Below, in pieces: positions 7,351 to 14,849 of a stretch of DNA of 17,162 nucleotides (within the stretch, counting starts at the first letter, position 1; every line of letters begins with the position of its first letter). The notes below the pieces were generated by a model. It made no database searches. It had not been told where the DNA came from and was given only the letters and a program-made list of their open reading frames with translations. The stretch lies in contig JAEWBG010000022.1 of assembly GCA_023391335.1 (NCBI GenBank), positions 1 to 17,162 of the forward strand, in the 5' to 3' direction. The DNA comes from Pseudomonadota bacterium (GTDB lineage: Bacteria > Pseudomonadota > Gammaproteobacteria > Steroidobacterales > Steroidobacteraceae). The position numbers and the translations under genes were made by a program.

Positions 7351-7680
7351 GACGGACGACTTCGTCGTCAGGATGGACTCTCGTCAGGATGGATGCCTTC
7401 GCATCAGGTAGGCCTGGCGGCAGGACAGCGTAGGTTCTCTCGTCCATCTCGAAATTAGTTGCGCCACCTGACCTGACCCGCGACATCGAGTTCGCTCGCG
7501 CTGAGTTCGTCGAATCAGTCTTTCGACCTGTCGATCTTCTCAGAACACACGGTGCTCGAGCCGAGTGGCGGTCTAGCGTTGGTCTGTTTTTGCTCCTCTA
7601 ACCTGACATTAGTCCGTCCTGACGCGATAGCGTCCCGCCTGACGACAGTCCTACTTGATCGCGAAGCGATCCGTCGTTGA
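7351..7680. repeat. Second intergenic hairpin island
   Basis: The 436-bp gap before the sheath gene holds no credible gene. The left side has GACGAC-TTC-GTCGTC (7355-7369) and GATGC-CTTC-GCATC (7392-7405), with GTCAGGATGGA repeats. The right side has GACGC-GATA-GCGTC (7621-7634) and GATCGC-GAA-GCGATC (7657-7671), with inverted TCCGTCCTGAC words. Between them (about 7489-7546) lies TTCGCTCGCGCTGAG...TTTCGACCTG...CTCAGAAC, which looks like a worn copy of the palindrome at 2735-2786. The layout copies the island at 2537-2880. Confidence 0.65.
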
Positions 7681-7710
7681 CACGCAGGCTACGGGGCGTT
7701 CTGCACCGTT

Positions 7711-7739
7711 CACTTCATCACTACATCACTTCATCACTT
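7711..7739. repeat. CATCACTT direct repeat
   Basis: Three to four copies of the 8-9 bp word CATCACTT (one as CATCACTA) stand in tandem about 45 bp upstream of the sheath gene. The word is the same as at 6379-6425, so the metallopeptidase gene lies between two arrays in the same orientation. Confidence 0.7.
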
Positions 7740-7784
7740 CCGCTCTTCGTGCTATTTTCCGCGCCACAATAATTAAGGGGAGGC

Positions 7785-9431
7785 ATGGTGCCCGAGCGAT
7801 CGCTCGTCGGTATCTCATTCATTAATTCGCCTGAGGCTCAGCAATCGATTGCACGAGCCAGCGCGCAAGCCACTGCTTTCATCGGCCGCACACTGCGCGG
7901 TCCGCTCAATCACCCTGTTCGCGTCCGCAGCTTCGCTGATTTTCAACAAGTGTTCGGTGGCCTGTGGCAGCCGAGCCCGCTCTCATACGCAGTCGAGCAA
8001 TTCTTCGAGCAAGGCGGCCGCGAGGCGATCATCGTCCGCGTTGCGAATGGCGCGGCGCCGACGACGTTGTCGTTGCCATGCGAAGACCGTGTACTGAAGC
8101 TCGAGGCTCGCGCACCGGGTACGCGAGAATTCTTGCGAGCATCGGTCGACTACGATCACGTGCCTGCGGACGATCGCGAGCGCTTCAATTTGGTCGTGCA
8201 GCGAGTACGCTCGCCCGGATCCGAGCGCGTTGAGCTGCAAGAGACATTTCGTTCGCTTTCCATCGATCCCGAATCGCCGCGATTCGTCAGCATCGTCCTG
8301 CTCGAGTCTGAGCTGGTTCGAGTGAAAGGCGAGGTTCCACGGGTTCGGCCTAACAGGACGGCTGCTCGCGGTGCGACGATTGGTTATGTGAACTCAAATC
8401 CCGATGGCGATGATGGGCGTGCGATCACTGACTACGACGTCATCGGCTCCAAGCCACGGAAGACCGGTCTGTCCGCGCTCGATTCAATCAGCGACATCGC
8501 GTTCCTTTACATTCCGGCCCTGAGCCGCACGTCGGAAGTCGGCATCAGCACCCTGGTGGCGGCGTCTCAGTACTGCCGCGAGCGGCGAGCAATTTTGATC
8601 GTCGATCCGTTGGCTCAATGGAGCACTCCGCGAGAAGTCACCGCCGGACTCAAAGAGCTGGGTTTCTTCAGCGATCACGCGACGATGTTCTTTCCGCGAA
8701 TCATTGCGATGGACAAGTTGCGCGGCCGCGCCGAAGTCTTCGGTAACGGAGGGGCAGTCGCTGGGCTTCTCTCGCGTACCGGCGATGCTGCTTCTGCCGC
8801 GCTCTCACCATGGGACATCGAGCCGCTGTTGCGAGCCGGCGCGAAGCTTGCGAGCGACATTGCGTCGGCAGATCGCTGGGCGCTTGCCGCTCATGGCGTG
8901 AACGTGCTGCAAACAGTTCGCAGCCCCGATCGCAATCGACCGGCCTTGCGAACCCTCGCATGCGGTGCCAGCACTTCGGCGGATGGTTCCTATCTTTCGC
9001 AGCAGCGCTTCGTACTGTACGTCTTGAATGCGATCGCGAATGGGACGCGCTGGTGTGCAGCCTCACCGCGAGATCGACATGTCTGGCAGCGCGTCGCGAA
9101 ACAAGCGCGCGCATTCCTTGAAGAGCTTCGCATCAATGGCGCGTTCTCTATGGTCGAGCAGGCGCAAGCGTATTGGGTGATCTGCGACATTCGCCTGAAT
9201 GTGCCGACCGATGCGGCTCTCACGCTGAAATTGTTGGTGCAGTTTGCGGCCCGGCGTGCAGGGCAATATCACAGCTATCTCATCGAGCACTCGCCGATGG
9301 CAACCAACGTGAAGCCAGTCGTCGTGAATCGCATCGAAGCCGAACTCGTCGTCTCGGATGAGCTCAAGCAAGAAATCACGATCAAGCTCACCGATGAAGA
9401 GGCGTCGTCTGCGATTGGGATGAGCGCGTGA
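7785..9431 (+). CDS. Contractile phage-tail-like sheath protein (orphan)
   Basis: This 548-residue protein is a tail sheath, the subunit of the contracting outer tube in myophages, R-pyocins and extracellular contractile injection systems. The N-terminal signature is clear: AQATAFIGRTLRGPLNHPVR (28-46), SFADFQQVFGGLW (49-61), SPLSYAVEQFFEQGGREAI (64-82). The C-terminal sheath core is also present: QQRFVLYVLNAIANGTRW (406-423), VWQRVAKQARAFLEELRINGAF (433-454) and the final strand region near 480-520. The usual GVYIEE-type opening is replaced by LVGISFINSPE, and the last 25 residues form an acidic tail. AAGGGGAGG at 7775-7783 is a strong ribosome binding site. No tube, baseplate, spike, ATPase, lysis or integrase gene adjoins it, so a whole particle is not encoded here. 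Fold assignment is strong; role is open. Confidence 0.88.
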   Translation: MVPERSLVGISFINSPEAQQSIARASAQATAFIGRTLRGPLNHPVRVRSFADFQQVFGGLWQPSPLSYAVEQFFEQGGREAIIVRVANGAAPTTLSLPCEDRVLKLEARAPGTREFLRASVDYDHVPADDRERFNLVVQRVRSPGSERVELQETFRSLSIDPESPRFVSIVLLESELVRVKGEVPRVRPNRTAARGATIGYVNSNPDGDDGRAITDYDVIGSKPRKTGLSALDSISDIAFLYIPALSRTSEVGISTLVAASQYCRERRAILIVDPLAQWSTPREVTAGLKELGFFSDHATMFFPRIIAMDKLRGRAEVFGNGGAVAGLLSRTGDAASAALSPWDIEPLLRAGAKLASDIASADRWALAAHGVNVLQTVRSPDRNRPALRTLACGASTSADGSYLSQQRFVLYVLNAIANGTRWCAASPRDRHVWQRVAKQARAFLEELRINGAFSMVEQAQAYWVICDIRLNVPTDAALTLKLLVQFAARRAGQYHSYLIEHSPMATNVKPVVVNRIEAELVVSDELKQEITIKLTDEEASSAIGMSA

Positions 9432-9437
9432 GAAGAA

Positions 9438-9460
9438 GTGACTAGTGACTAGTGACTAGC
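9438..9460. repeat. TGACTAG triplet repeat after the sheath gene
   Basis: Three tandem 7-bp copies of TGACTAG (with GTGACTAGC at the end) begin seven bases after the sheath stop codon. They are too short and T-poor to be a terminator. Confidence 0.7.
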
Positions 9461-9471
9461 GGATAGGACGG

Positions 9472-9591
9472 AACGGCCGCTCTCGGCGTCCTGCCTTCGC
9501 GGCATTAGCACGTCCATGTGCGGCAGGGAACGGGGAACGGCGCTCTCGGCGTCCGGCCTTTCGCGGCATTAGCACTCGATGTGCGGCAGGG
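9472..9591 (-). repeat. Two inverted relatives of the 49-bp unit
   Basis: Two copies (9472-9528 and 9536-9591) each run AACGG(C)CGCTCTCGGCGTC ... CGCGGCATTAGCA ... TGTGCGGCAGGG. Their reverse complement matches the variant units at 148-275 (CCGCACATGGATGTGC, GCCGCGAAGGCAGGACGCCG). A partial copy, AACGGCCGCTCTCGG, is at 9663-9677, and GTGGATCGGGGATC at 9595-9608 recurs at 17106-17140. The 296-bp gap between the convergent sheath and kinase genes is thus mostly repeat DNA; no gene is credible in it. Confidence 0.85.
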
Positions 9592-9727
9592 TTCGTGGAT
9601 CGGGGATCGTGAGTCGGGATTGATCTTGCTGCCAACTCACAACGGTCAACCGACAACTGGGCAACGGCCGCTCTCGGGAGCAATCTACAGATCTGGCCTG
9701 CGCGAAGCGCTTGCCTCTTTAAGAACG

Positions 9728-12700
9728 TCACGCCCGCGCCTTCGCAAGCAGTTCCGTGATTGCATCGAAAGGTGCAGGTTTGACGAGATGCGCATCGAAG
9801 CCTGCATCAGATGCGCGTTTTTGATCTTCGGGCTGCCCATAGCCGGTCAACGCGATGAGTAGTGTGTCATTCAAGTTCGGGTTGGCACGCAATCGTCGAG
9901 CTAGCGCGTAGCCATCCATATCGGGTAAGCCGATATCGACCAGCGCGGCGTCGGGCGTCCATTCGCTCGCCATGTTCAATGCACCTTGAGCCGTGTATGT
10001 CGTTCGCACTTCGTGCGAGTCCATTTGCAACACCATGGCCAGGGATTCGGCTGCATCCTTGTTGTCGTCGACGATAAGAACGCGCTTGCTGAGGAGGGTG
10101 GGTTGTACGGCTTCTTTCACGCACGCCGATTCAGGGATGGCCAATGGCAACGAGATCTTGAACGTGGACCCGGCACCGATTCCCGCACTTTCGCCGGTCA
10201 CAGACCCGCCATGCATGTTGATGAGCTGCTTCACCACCGACAAGCCGATACCGAGGCCGCCTTGAGACCGATCCAAAGTGCGATCGCTTTGTACGAACAG
10301 ATCGAACACATGGGGCAGGAGATCAGGCGGGATGCCAGTGCCGTTATCCGTCACCGAGATTTCAGCCGTGTCGTCCGCTCGGCGCAGCTCCACTCGCAAG
10401 GTGCCGCCTGCGTCCGTGTACTTGATGGCATTCGTCAGCAGGTTGACAACGCATTGCTGCAAGCGAGCTGCATCGCCGTTCACGATCAACGATTCGATTC
10501 CAGTTACGATCGACAGTTGATGGTTGCGATCGCGCACCAACGGCTCGACCGCTTCGATTGCGGCGGCGATTACATCGTTGAGATCGACGGGCTTGTGCTC
10601 CAGCTCGATTCGGCCTCGTGTAATGCGCGATACGTCGAGTAGATCGTCGACCATGCGCGTCATCTGCTTGACCTGCCGATTGACGATCTGCACGGCGTGT
10701 TGGGCGCGGCTGTCGTTCGTTAGCAGTCGTGCCAGCAACTCGCCGGAGTTCCTGATCGGCGCGAGCGGATTGCGCAGTTCGTGTGCGAGCATCGCTAGGA
10801 ATTCGTCCTTGCGGCGATCGGCGTCGATCAATGCGTGCTCCATCTGCTTGCGCGCGGTGATGTCGAAAGAGATGCCGCTCACCTTGGTGGCTTCCCCGCG
10901 TTCGTTACAAATCACTCGCGCTCTGACTTCAATCCAGCGAGTCTGGCCATCGTTGGGCCGAATGACCCGGATCTCGTCGGTGAACTCTCCGCGCGCTTGG
11001 ATGGCTTCTTCCATCGCTCTGCGATGGCGAACTGTGTCGTCCGGATGAATGATCGAATAGCCTTGGCCCAAGTCGCGAGGTGCGCTCCCCAACACGTCGC
11101 CGGCGTTCGCCGAAAGATGCATCTCCTGCGTGGGCACATCCAATTGCCACGTGAACATCATCGCCCGAGCCAGGCCGAGTCGCAGTTGTTCCTCGTTCAC
11201 GCGCCGCAAGCGATCCATTTCGATCATCGCTTCCACTCGTGCGAGCAACTCGCGGGCAGTGAAGGGTTTGACGAGATAGTCGTCAGCTCCTGCCTGCAAG
11301 CCTTCGACGCGTGCTTCTTCTCCCGCGCGCGCGGACAGCAGGATCAGCGGCACTGTGCGAAGGTTGTCATCTTTGCGAATTGCCGCGAGCAATCCGAAAC
11401 CATCCAACTTCGGCATCATCACATCGGACAGAACCAGGGCCGGGGGTTGCCGACGGATGGCCGCGAGCGCTTCTTCGCCATTCGATACTGCCTCGACTTC
11501 GAATCGAGGTTGCAACAGACCGCGCAGATACTCGCGCATATCGCCGTTGTCATCCGCAAGTACGACCCGCGCCCCATGTGTCGTGCGATACCTGCTGCCG
11601 ACGAGCGGCGGATCGGCTTCGGCAGTGACCAATGCGTCAGTCACTTCTATGTTCTCATCGGGCATCCATCGCAACGCTTCTTGCACGAACAATTCGGATT
11701 GACGTGAGGCCGAGGTCGGTTCGCGCGACTGAATGACTCTTTCCGCCGGCAGATGCGACTTGCCAAGCGGAATGCGGACGGTGAATTGGCTGCCCTTGCC
11801 AAGCGAGCTCTGCGCTGCGACGGTCCCGCCGTGCAGCTTGACCAGCTCACTCACCAGGGCCAACCCGATTCCACTGCCTTCGTGCGTGCGCCCGTGCGCA
11901 CCTTCGACTCGATGGAAGCGCTCGAACAGTTTCGGCACGTCATCGACAGGGATACCCGTGCCGGTGTCTTCGACGACGAGGACGGCCTCATCTCGCTGCG
12001 TGCGCAACGAAACGCTCACACTGCCTTCCATCGTGTACTTCAGGGCATTGGAGAGCAGGTTGAGAACGATCTTCTCCCACATGTCGCGATCGACGAATGC
12101 CGCCTCCGGGAGCGGTTCGCATTCCACGCGATATTCGAGCCCGCCTTTTTCCATGGCAGAGCGGAAGGTACTCGCTAGCTCGGTCGTGAGCGCCGCGAGA
12201 TCCGTCTGCCGATAGGTCGCAAGATGTCGTCCGGCTTCGATGCGCGAAAACTCGAGGAGCGAGTTCACGAGTTTGGATAACCGCAAGGCGTTTCTATGCA
12301 TCATCGTGAGATGTTCGCGATGACGCGCTTCGAGAGAGCCATCGCTCAGCACGTCGTGAAGCGGTCCCATCATCAGCGTCAAAGGCGTGCGGAACTCATG
12401 GCTTACATTTGAGAAGAAGGCGGTCTTGGCTCGATCGAGTTGCGCCAACATTTCTGCGCGCTTTTGCTGCTCTTCGACGTAGCGAGCGTTCTGAATGGCG
12501 GCTGACGTGTGACCGGCAACCAATTCGAAGAACGTCTGATACTCGCCATCCAATCTTCGCGTCGGATTGATGCCGGCGATCAGCACGCCGATTGCCGTAT
12601 CGGATCCGGGGCTTTGCAGCGGCAGGCCGATCGCTTCCACGACGCGGCGACCTGCCGGGCCGGTCGGAATCCCTGGAAGATTCTCGAGGGAGATCGTCCT

Positions 12701-13483
12701 AGCGGCCTTTCGATCTATGACATCGGCAATGTGCCAACGATCTGCAGGCGCATGCGAGAGCGAAACGCTCGTTGGAGCGAGGGCATCGGATGCAAGTCCC
12801 ACTGAGGCAGCTAGTGTTGCGTTCTGCGCATCGGCGTCGAGCAAGTAGATCAGGCAAAACGGAATGTCCGAAGGGTTCTCGCTGACGATGCGTGCTGCGG
12901 CACTGCACGCAGCGGCAACGCTTTTCTCCGCCAGCGCGTTTGCAGCGAGTGCGGATAGCGTCCGCAGACGACGATTGTTCAGAAGCTGTGCGGTGGTTTC
13001 GGCGCTGGGACAGAAGAGTCCGGCAACACCGCCGGTCTCGTCGCGGATCGGGCTGTATGAGAAGGAGTAGTAAGTCTCTTCCAGGAAGTCCCCGCGCATC
13101 ATGAACAGTTGCACGTCATCCACGAACGTCGCTTCGCCACGTTTGAAGACCTTGTCGGCGAGCGGTCCGCACACGTCCCAAATCTCTGCCCACACTTCGG
13201 ATGCAGGACGGCCCAATGCCCAAGGATGCTTCGCTCGCCCTAGCACCTCGATGTATGCGTCGTTGTAGAGAAAAGTCGCCTGAGGCCCCCATCCGATCCA
13301 CATCGGATGTTTCGAGTTGAGGATGAGGCTGACGGAGGTCTTGAGACTCTGAGGCCAGGTGCTGGGATGTCCAAGCGGTGTACGTGTCCAATCGAGCGCG
13401 CGCATGTGCGCGGCGAGTTCGCCGCCGCCTGCAAGGAAGTCCAACTGAGTTTCGCCGCTCGCCGCCAGCGCGGATGTCTGCAT
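9728..13483 (-). CDS. Double hybrid sensor histidine kinase (PAS-GAF-HK-REC-PAS-HK-REC)
   Basis: This 1251-residue protein joins two kinase-receiver units. In order: a PAS-like sensor (about 20-165), a GAF-like domain (175-335), HisKA with H362 in SHEFRTPL, HATPase (N-box NLLSNALKY 474-483, GTG and GSGIGL 536-541), receiver 1 (DD at 644, phospho-Asp D687 in LSDVMMP, K739), a PAS/PAC domain (770-880), a second HisKA with H901 in AHELRNPL, a second HATPase (NLLTNAIKY, GLGIGL 1076-1081) and receiver 2 (DD 1139, D1183, K1235). All key residues look intact in both units. No membrane segment is visible, so it should be cytoplasmic. No HPt domain is fused or adjacent, so its output is unknown. The start ATG has only a weak ribosome binding site. 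It is convergent with the sheath gene. Confidence 0.95.
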   Translation of the reverse strand: MQTSALAASGETQLDFLAGGGELAAHMRALDWTRTPLGHPSTWPQSLKTSVSLILNSKHPMWIGWGPQATFLYNDAYIEVLGRAKHPWALGRPASEVWAEIWDVCGPLADKVFKRGEATFVDDVQLFMMRGDFLEETYYSFSYSPIRDETGGVAGLFCPSAETTAQLLNNRRLRTLSALAANALAEKSVAAACSAAARIVSENPSDIPFCLIYLLDADAQNATLAASVGLASDALAPTSVSLSHAPADRWHIADVIDRKAARTISLENLPGIPTGPAGRRVVEAIGLPLQSPGSDTAIGVLIAGINPTRRLDGEYQTFFELVAGHTSAAIQNARYVEEQQKRAEMLAQLDRAKTAFFSNVSHEFRTPLTLMMGPLHDVLSDGSLEARHREHLTMMHRNALRLSKLVNSLLEFSRIEAGRHLATYRQTDLAALTTELASTFRSAMEKGGLEYRVECEPLPEAAFVDRDMWEKIVLNLLSNALKYTMEGSVSVSLRTQRDEAVLVVEDTGTGIPVDDVPKLFERFHRVEGAHGRTHEGSGIGLALVSELVKLHGGTVAAQSSLGKGSQFTVRIPLGKSHLPAERVIQSREPTSASRQSELFVQEALRWMPDENIEVTDALVTAEADPPLVGSRYRTTHGARVVLADDNGDMREYLRGLLQPRFEVEAVSNGEEALAAIRRQPPALVLSDVMMPKLDGFGLLAAIRKDDNLRTVPLILLSARAGEEARVEGLQAGADDYLVKPFTARELLARVEAMIEMDRLRRVNEEQLRLGLARAMMFTWQLDVPTQEMHLSANAGDVLGSAPRDLGQGYSIIHPDDTVRHRRAMEEAIQARGEFTDEIRVIRPNDGQTRWIEVRARVICNERGEATKVSGISFDITARKQMEHALIDADRRKDEFLAMLAHELRNPLAPIRNSGELLARLLTNDSRAQHAVQIVNRQVKQMTRMVDDLLDVSRITRGRIELEHKPVDLNDVIAAAIEAVEPLVRDRNHQLSIVTGIESLIVNGDAARLQQCVVNLLTNAIKYTDAGGTLRVELRRADDTAEISVTDNGTGIPPDLLPHVFDLFVQSDRTLDRSQGGLGIGLSVVKQLINMHGGSVTGESAGIGAGSTFKISLPLAIPESACVKEAVQPTLLSKRVLIVDDNKDAAESLAMVLQMDSHEVRTTYTAQGALNMASEWTPDAALVDIGLPDMDGYALARRLRANPNLNDTLLIALTGYGQPEDQKRASDAGFDAHLVKPAPFDAITELLAKARA

Positions 13484-13571
13484 CGGTAGGCTCGTCTTAT
13501 GGTTGTGAGCGCAACCGGCTGCAACGCGGCAATCGTGGAAAGGTTCCCTCGCTATTTTGGGGAATATTCGG

Positions 13572-14123
13572 CTAGCGCCGCTGGTGCTGCCACAGCACTT
13601 CTTGACCTGATTCGTGACGTGCGAGAACGCGGGCGATGACGAAGAGCAGATCGGAAAGGCGATTTAGATACTGCGGCACTTCGGTTGCGATCGACTCGCT
13701 TTGCGACAGCTGCCAGGTCGCCCGTTCAGCTCGACGCGTGATCGCACGCGCGAGGTGGCAGGCCGATGCAGCCGTCCCTCCGCCGGGGAGAATAAATTCC
13801 TTGAGTGGCGGCAGCGGATCGTTGAAACGATCGAGGCATTGCTCGAGCCGCTGGATGTATTCCGCCGTGATCGTTCGGTAGCCGGGCACCGCAAGTTCGC
13901 CGCCCAAATCGAAAAGCTCGTGCTGCACTCGCGTCAACACGTTTGCAATGTCTTCGGGGATATTCGGCACAGCCAACACCATGCCTACCGCGCTGTTGGC
14001 CTCGTCGACCGCCCCGTACGCTTCAATTCGCGGATGGGTCTTCGGCACACGCTGCCCATCGCCGAGCCCCGTCGTGCCGTCATCGCCCGTGCGCGTATAG
14101 ATCTTGCTGAGTCGGTTACCCAT
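13572..14123 (-). CDS. pduO: PduO-type ATP:cob(I)alamin adenosyltransferase
   Basis: This 183-residue enzyme transfers the adenosyl group of ATP to cob(I)alamin, making adenosylcobalamin in the cytoplasm. It is the PduO/MMAB type, not CobA/BtuR. The ATP-binding N-terminus YTRTGDDGTTGLGDG is at residues 9-23, followed by AYGAVDEANS (35-44), EFILPGGG (109-116), the catalytic Arg/Glu helix ARAITRRAER (125-134) and YLNRLSDLLF (152-161). Length is normal and it looks functional. It lies downstream of the btuB-btuM pair, 134 bp after btuM, so it may share their riboswitch-controlled transcript or have its own start; the gap holds inverted repeats. It is 88 bp upstream of the kinase on the same strand. 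The symbol marks the family type. Confidence 0.93.
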   Translation of the reverse strand: MGNRLSKIYTRTGDDGTTGLGDGQRVPKTHPRIEAYGAVDEANSAVGMVLAVPNIPEDIANVLTRVQHELFDLGGELAVPGYRTITAEYIQRLEQCLDRFNDPLPPLKEFILPGGGTAASACHLARAITRRAERATWQLSQSESIATEVPQYLNRLSDLLFVIARVLARHESGQEVLWQHQRR

Positions 14124-14143
14124 GAGGCGTGTGAGCTCGGGAA

Positions 14144-14237
14144 TGAGTGTGGGGTGTGGAGTATGTGGTGGAGCCTGAAGTGTGGAGCGTGACGTGTGAG
14201 GGAAGGTGCGCGCGTCAGAACTTACACCCTACACTCA
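14144..14237. repeat. Inverted GAGTGTGG-type repeat between btuM and the adenosyltransferase
   Basis: TGAGTGTGGGGTGT (14144-14157) and ACACCCTACACTCA (14224-14237) are inverted with one mismatch over 14 bp. Between them GTGTGGAG occurs twice (near 14154 and 14177) with further GTGTGAG words. On the minus strand the pair could fold in the transcript between the two B12 genes. No T-tract follows the arms, so termination is not supported. Confidence 0.65.
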
Positions 14238-14257
14238 TACACGTCACACGCGTGCGA

Positions 14258-14839
14258 TCAATTTGATACGCGAGTTCTGGCCAGAAACCGTGCCATCGTC
14301 CACCCATACACGCTTGCACCTGCTCCGGCCGTGTACAGCGCAGTGCTCGCGAAGAAGCGTGGTAGGTACACGATCACAGCGTTTGCGAATTGCAGCGCCG
14401 GCATGTGCTCGAAGTAACCTCCGAGGGCATAGAAGCTTGCATTCGAGATGATGAAAGCACCGATCACGCCGATGGCCAATGCCAAGCTGGTTTTGCCAAT
14501 TGATTGCCACGTCCATGCAAACGACAGGCTCGCCCAGCGACCGCTTGCCCACAACATCAAATACGTCGGCACCAAGAACACGTAAGCCGGCGTGACGCAG
14601 TAACTTGAAACGCCACCGCGCAATGCGATGTAGTCGATGATGCCAGCATTGACGATCAACCAGAGCGCGGAACGTACGCGCGAGCTCATCAAGCCGGCGA
14701 TGAAGAACGCAGCCCAGCTCGCATCGGGCAGATGCACGAATGAAGCGAAGTGATGAGAGCGCGTCGCCCACATCGCGAGAGTAAGGAGCGCCAATCCAAA
14801 CCGTTCGCTGCGCGAGCGCTTCTCGTTTTGAATGTTCAT
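14258..14839 (-). CDS. btuM: BtuM-like solitary ECF-type vitamin B12 membrane transporter
   Basis: This 193-residue protein has about five to six hydrophobic segments (near 14-27, 41-51, 58-73, 83-100, 115-136, 150-178), an S-component-like shape. It has a single cysteine, Cys81, in GGVSSYCVTPAYVFLVP. The BtuM family (studied in Thiobacillus denitrificans) is a small membrane protein that takes up cobalamin without ABC partners and has one conserved cysteine, Cys80 there, that binds the cobalt and removes cyanide. Size, cysteine position and setting agree: it starts 11 bases after btuB, under a cobalamin riboswitch, before an adenosyltransferase. It would move B12 across the inner membrane, a step normally done by BtuCDF, which is absent here. 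I assign it from these traits and from memory of the family, without an alignment. Confidence 0.72.
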   Translation of the reverse strand: MNIQNEKRSRSERFGLALLTLAMWATRSHHFASFVHLPDASWAAFFIAGLMSSRVRSALWLIVNAGIIDYIALRGGVSSYCVTPAYVFLVPTYLMLWASGRWASLSFAWTWQSIGKTSLALAIGVIGAFIISNASFYALGGYFEHMPALQFANAVIVYLPRFFASTALYTAGAGASVYGWTMARFLARTRVSN

Positions 14840-14849
14840 GACGATCTCC

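Noticed and set aside
7785..9431. Sheath gene as part of a prophage in this window
   Set aside because: No integrase, tail tube, baseplate, capsid or lysis gene and no attachment-site pair is visible on either side.
9456..9731. Minus-strand open frame of 91 codons over the second repeat locus
   Set aside because: It encodes the same low-complexity peptide words as the left-edge repeat and overlaps the kinase 3' end; a by-product of repeat DNA.
9986..11707. Long plus-strand open frames (up to 290 codons) opposite the kinase gene
   Set aside because: The kinase reading is unambiguous by all its domain motifs; the antisense frames show no family resemblance.
13484..13571. Promoter for the histidine kinase (TTGCAG and CATAAG, 17 bp apart)
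   Set aside because: The -35 matches only three of six consensus positions and there is no second line of evidence, so it is not listed as a feature.
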